Shown here piece by piece: positions 20,180 through 21,670 of a DNA stretch of 21,670 nt. Under the pieces are notes generated by a model that worked only from the letters and a program-made list of their open reading frames with translations, searched no databases and was not told the DNA's origin. The position numbers were made by a program, and so were the translations under genes. The first letter of the stretch is position 1. Every line of letters begins with the position of its first letter. Origin of the DNA: SVTX01 sp045602385 (GTDB lineage Bacteria > Bacillota > Clostridia > Oscillospirales > CAG-272); the NCBI GenBank assembly GCA_045602385.1, contig JAZSBL010000011.1:1-21670 (forward strand), read 5' to 3'.

Positions 20180-20431
20180 GCTAAAATAATAGATATGACA
20201 CTTACCGCCAAAGACGGAAAAATCACAATAACGGATCATACCAACAATAAGACCTATGAGGGAACTTATAAGGTCGAGCAGAAAACACCTGCCGGAACCG
20301 ATTATAAGGTTACGATTGACGGAAAGGAAGGATATGCAACCGTAGCTATGACTACATACGCTGACGGAACGGAAGAACCTACATTGCCAATCAACCTCGG
20401 TACACACTCAATTTATTTTTACGCTGAATAA
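20180..20431 (+). pseudogene. 3' fragment of a gene for a beta-rich, probably secreted protein
   Basis: An open frame enters from the tRNA junction and ends with TAA at 20429-20431. It encodes about 83 residues rich in Thr, Lys, Gly and Asp, in alternating beta-strand pattern (MTLTAKDGKITITD, then KTYEGTYKVEQ). This is typical of the C-terminal lobe of small clostridial lipoproteins with a lipocalin-like fold; the family is not identified. The first ATG (20195) has no Shine-Dalgarno, and the frame has no signal peptide, so this is the tail of a longer gene cut at 20180. A strong terminator follows 6 nt after the stop, which shows that the gene's natural 3' end is kept. Confidence 0.6.
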
Positions 20432-20437
20432 CATTCT

Positions 20438-20470
20438 GCCCTCGTTCTGCTTGGAGCGAGGGCGTTTTTT
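20438..20470 (+). terminator. Terminator after the truncated gene
   Basis: GCCCTCGTTCT (20438-20448) pairs with GGAGCGAGGGC (20453-20463) around GCTT, then G and six T. The same 26-nt stem-loop occurs at 21217-21242. Confidence 0.9.
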
Positions 20471-20569
20471 GCAAAAGTAACAGCGTAACCCGGCAAAGTA
20501 ACACTCCAAAGGGTAGATTTTTAGCCGAAAATATGATAAAATATGTTCAGAAAGAACGGAGGTGTTTCT

Positions 20570-21196
20570 ATGGAGTTTTCCGAAAGATTAAAAGAACTGC
20601 GTAGCGAAAAAGGTATATCACAAGCAAAGCTCGCAGCCGATATACATATCTCGAGATCTGCCGTTGCTAAATGGGAGAACGGCTTGGGGTTGCCGAATGA
20701 TGAGTCACTCAAACTGTTAGCCGATTATTTCGGCATCACAACCGACGAGCTGATCCCGAACAAGAGCAATGAAGAAATCCTTGTGTCGAAGAACAAGACA
20801 ATCGACCAACAGAAAAAGGTCATCATCGGCTTTGCGGCAGGTTGCGCGATCGGTCTGTTTATATTGGGGTTCATCTTCATTGAACCGTTGCGAGAGAGCT
20901 TGGTTCAGTTAGGCTTAGGTATAATTTGCGTGATGCTCGGTATCTTCAATATGTGCGGAAATATCGGCACGATCCATTGGTACAATCGTCGCAAGGTCAC
21001 GAAGGAGAACCAAAAAGCGTATTGTATGTTTGTCGGTCTTGGAACACTTATTGCAGGCGTGGGAATCATTGCCGGTGCCGTTATAGAAGCGTTAGGTTAC
21101 ATAGCGGCAAGCGGATTGGCAATAGGCGTGGGTGTTCTGATTGGATTAGCTCTTATGCTGTACGCACAGTTCAAATATAATAAAGGTCTGTTCTAA
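20570..21196 (+). CDS. XRE-type regulator with C-terminal membrane domain
   Basis: This 208-aa protein has an N-terminal Cro/C1-type helix-turn-helix (residues 1-62; SERLKELRSEKGISQAKLA, then ISRSAVAKWENG, the usual recognition helix). After a polar linker (about 63-85) it has four hydrophobic segments (about 87-108, 113-132, 150-172 and 175-196). It is therefore a DNA-binding domain tied to the membrane, a frequent clostridial layout whose signal is usually unknown. ATG 20570 is chosen because GGAGG (20558-20562) lies 7 nt upstream; the frame extends to 20543. Three GTAAC words lie upstream (20476-20502) and may be operator elements. The gene stands between two identical stem-loops and before a potassium transporter gene. 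Confidence 0.85.
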   Translation: MEFSERLKELRSEKGISQAKLAADIHISRSAVAKWENGLGLPNDESLKLLADYFGITTDELIPNKSNEEILVSKNKTIDQQKKVIIGFAAGCAIGLFILGFIFIEPLRESLVQLGLGIICVMLGIFNMCGNIGTIHWYNRRKVTKENQKAYCMFVGLGTLIAGVGIIAGAVIEALGYIAASGLAIGVGVLIGLALMLYAQFKYNKGLF

Positions 21197-21216
21197 AAGT
21201 TATTCTAATACCTTAA

Positions 21217-21242
21217 GCCCTCGTTCTGCTTGGAGCGAGGGC
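21217..21242. terminator. Stem-loop identical to the 20438 terminator, weak tail
   Basis: The same 26-nt stem-loop as at 20438-20463 is repeated without a base change after the XRE gene, but it is followed by TATCTTTA rather than a T-run. It may be a poor terminator, so some readthrough into the potassium transporter gene is possible. Confidence 0.65.
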
Positions 21243-21343
21243 TATCTTTATACAATCTTAACACCGCGCGGTAGAGTGCTAACGCCGTCTTTATCTGTTT
21301 TTTGGTAAAATGTTTATAGTAGAAATAGTATAAGGAGAGGTAT

Positions 21344-21670
21344 ATGCGACCTTTACATAGATTTAAGCTGTCATCATTCCAAGTAATTTTACTTGGCTTT
21401 GCGGCAGTAATACTGATCGGAGCGTTTCTGTTAATGCTCCCTATATCAAGCAAAGACGGTGTTGTAACACCGTTTTCGGATGCCTTGTTCACATCAACCT
21501 CAGCAGTATGCGTAACGGGACTTATCGTGCAGGATACGGCAACCTATTGGTCGTACTTTGGGCAAGCGATTATACTTATACTCATTCAGATAGGCGGTTT
21601 GGGTGTCGTTACAGTTGCAGCTTCGGTATCTATTCTCTCAGGCAGAAAGATCGGGCTTGGACAGCGAAGC
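21344..21670 (+). CDS. TrkH/KtrB family potassium transporter, 5' part
   Basis: The first 109 codons of a potassium (K+/Na+) translocating membrane subunit are present; the window ends inside the gene. A first membrane segment (about residues 12-32, ending LMLPIS) is followed by the pore loop with the selectivity-filter segment TSAVCVTGL (51-59), then LILIQIGGLGVV (about 77-88), all typical of the TrkH/KtrB superfamily. AAGGAGAGG (21332-21340) just before the ATG fixes the start. The regulatory KtrA/TrkA partner would be expected nearby outside the window. No clear promoter or c-di-AMP riboswitch is seen in the 100 bp before it. Confidence 0.9.
   Translation, partial: MRPLHRFKLSSFQVILLGFAAVILIGAFLLMLPISSKDGVVTPFSDALFTSTSAVCVTGLIVQDTATYWSYFGQAIILILIQIGGLGVVTVAASVSILSGRKIGLGQRS

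Larger units (their letters stand above)
19646..20180. other. Gene-free tract with tandem tRNA-Pro tails
   Basis: No protein gene is convincing in these 535 bp. The left end holds the FNT promoter. From 19740 the tract consists of repeats: a diverged unit near 19760-19791, then two nearly identical units offset by exactly 160 bp (19901-20000 and 20061-20159), each with a tRNA-Pro 3' fragment and its terminator on the minus strand, and a 48-bp inverted-repeat unit between them. Region 19792-19900 shows nothing recognisable. Confidence 0.7.

Noticed and set aside
19700..20180. CRISPR array
   Set aside because: There are two near-copies with a 160-bp period containing tRNA and terminator sequence, not short regularly spaced repeats with unique spacers; no cas genes are present.
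20195..20431. A complete 78-aa protein starting at ATG 20195
   Set aside because: There is no Shine-Dalgarno, and the frame is open upstream to the tRNA junction; it reads as the C-terminal piece of a longer beta-rich protein.
21243..21343. A c-di-AMP (ydaO-type) riboswitch before the potassium transporter
   Set aside because: Such riboswitches are common before Ktr genes, but only about 100 bp are available and no matching paired core is visible.

Overview
The window looks like a chromosomal segment from a low-to-mid GC anaerobic Firmicute of the class Clostridia, probably an uncultured gut lineage. Four things point there. There is an IspH-ribosomal protein S1 fusion, and a cmk-plsC-ispH gene order that is common in Clostridia. 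There is a pyruvate formate-lyase (PFL) system. Promoters are sharp sigma-A type (TTGACA-17-TATAAT), and Shine-Dalgarno sites are strong GGAGG. No genus can be named from sequence alone.

Layout. 1-248: a MITE-like nested inverted repeat. 249-905: an M50 membrane metalloprotease. 1070-1156: tRNA-Leu(CAG), convergent with a MATE exporter (minus strand, to 2591) across a two-way terminator. 2747-4872: a transporter operon made of a two-gene ThrE-type exporter and a YitT protein, divergent from the MATE gene. 4926-5948: a minus-strand ornithine cyclodeaminase-family enzyme. 6251-11736: a tightly packed operon of RpiR regulator, HI0933-type flavoprotein, cmk, plsC and ispH-S1 fusion. 11867-11943: tRNA-Val(GAC). 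12211-13071: DegV. 13300-16436: the PFL operon. 16463-17008: a minus-strand nitroreductase. 17233-18726: malQ. 18782-19645: a minus-strand formate/nitrite channel. 19646-20180: a gene-free tract of tandem tRNA-Pro tails. 20180-20431: the 3' end of a broken gene. 20570-21196: a membrane-anchored XRE regulator. 21344-end: the start of a TrkH/KtrB potassium transporter.

The most striking element is the PFL operon. The large subunit (703 aa) has the catalytic Cys-Cys pair but ends before the glycyl-radical domain, in a 35-residue tail of its own that contains three cysteines. The glycyl-radical domain is a separate 80-aa protein with its own Shine-Dalgarno, and the activase gene begins one base after it. 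This is a naturally split PFL, in which Cys and Gly radical centres must meet between two polypeptides. A formate channel two genes downstream probably exports the formate.

Two other features stand out. The ispH-S1 fusion carries a strong AGGAGGT site and an in-frame ATG exactly where S1 begins, so free S1 can probably be made as well. Decayed tRNA 3' ends follow tRNA-Val and tRNA-Pro in the same arrangement, each next to a 48-bp inverted-repeat unit and each with the same one-base insertion in the T-loop. At 20179/20180 a tRNA-Pro is cut in its anticodon loop and joined to a headless gene, which is either a real recombination scar or an assembly join; sequence to its right should be treated with that caution.
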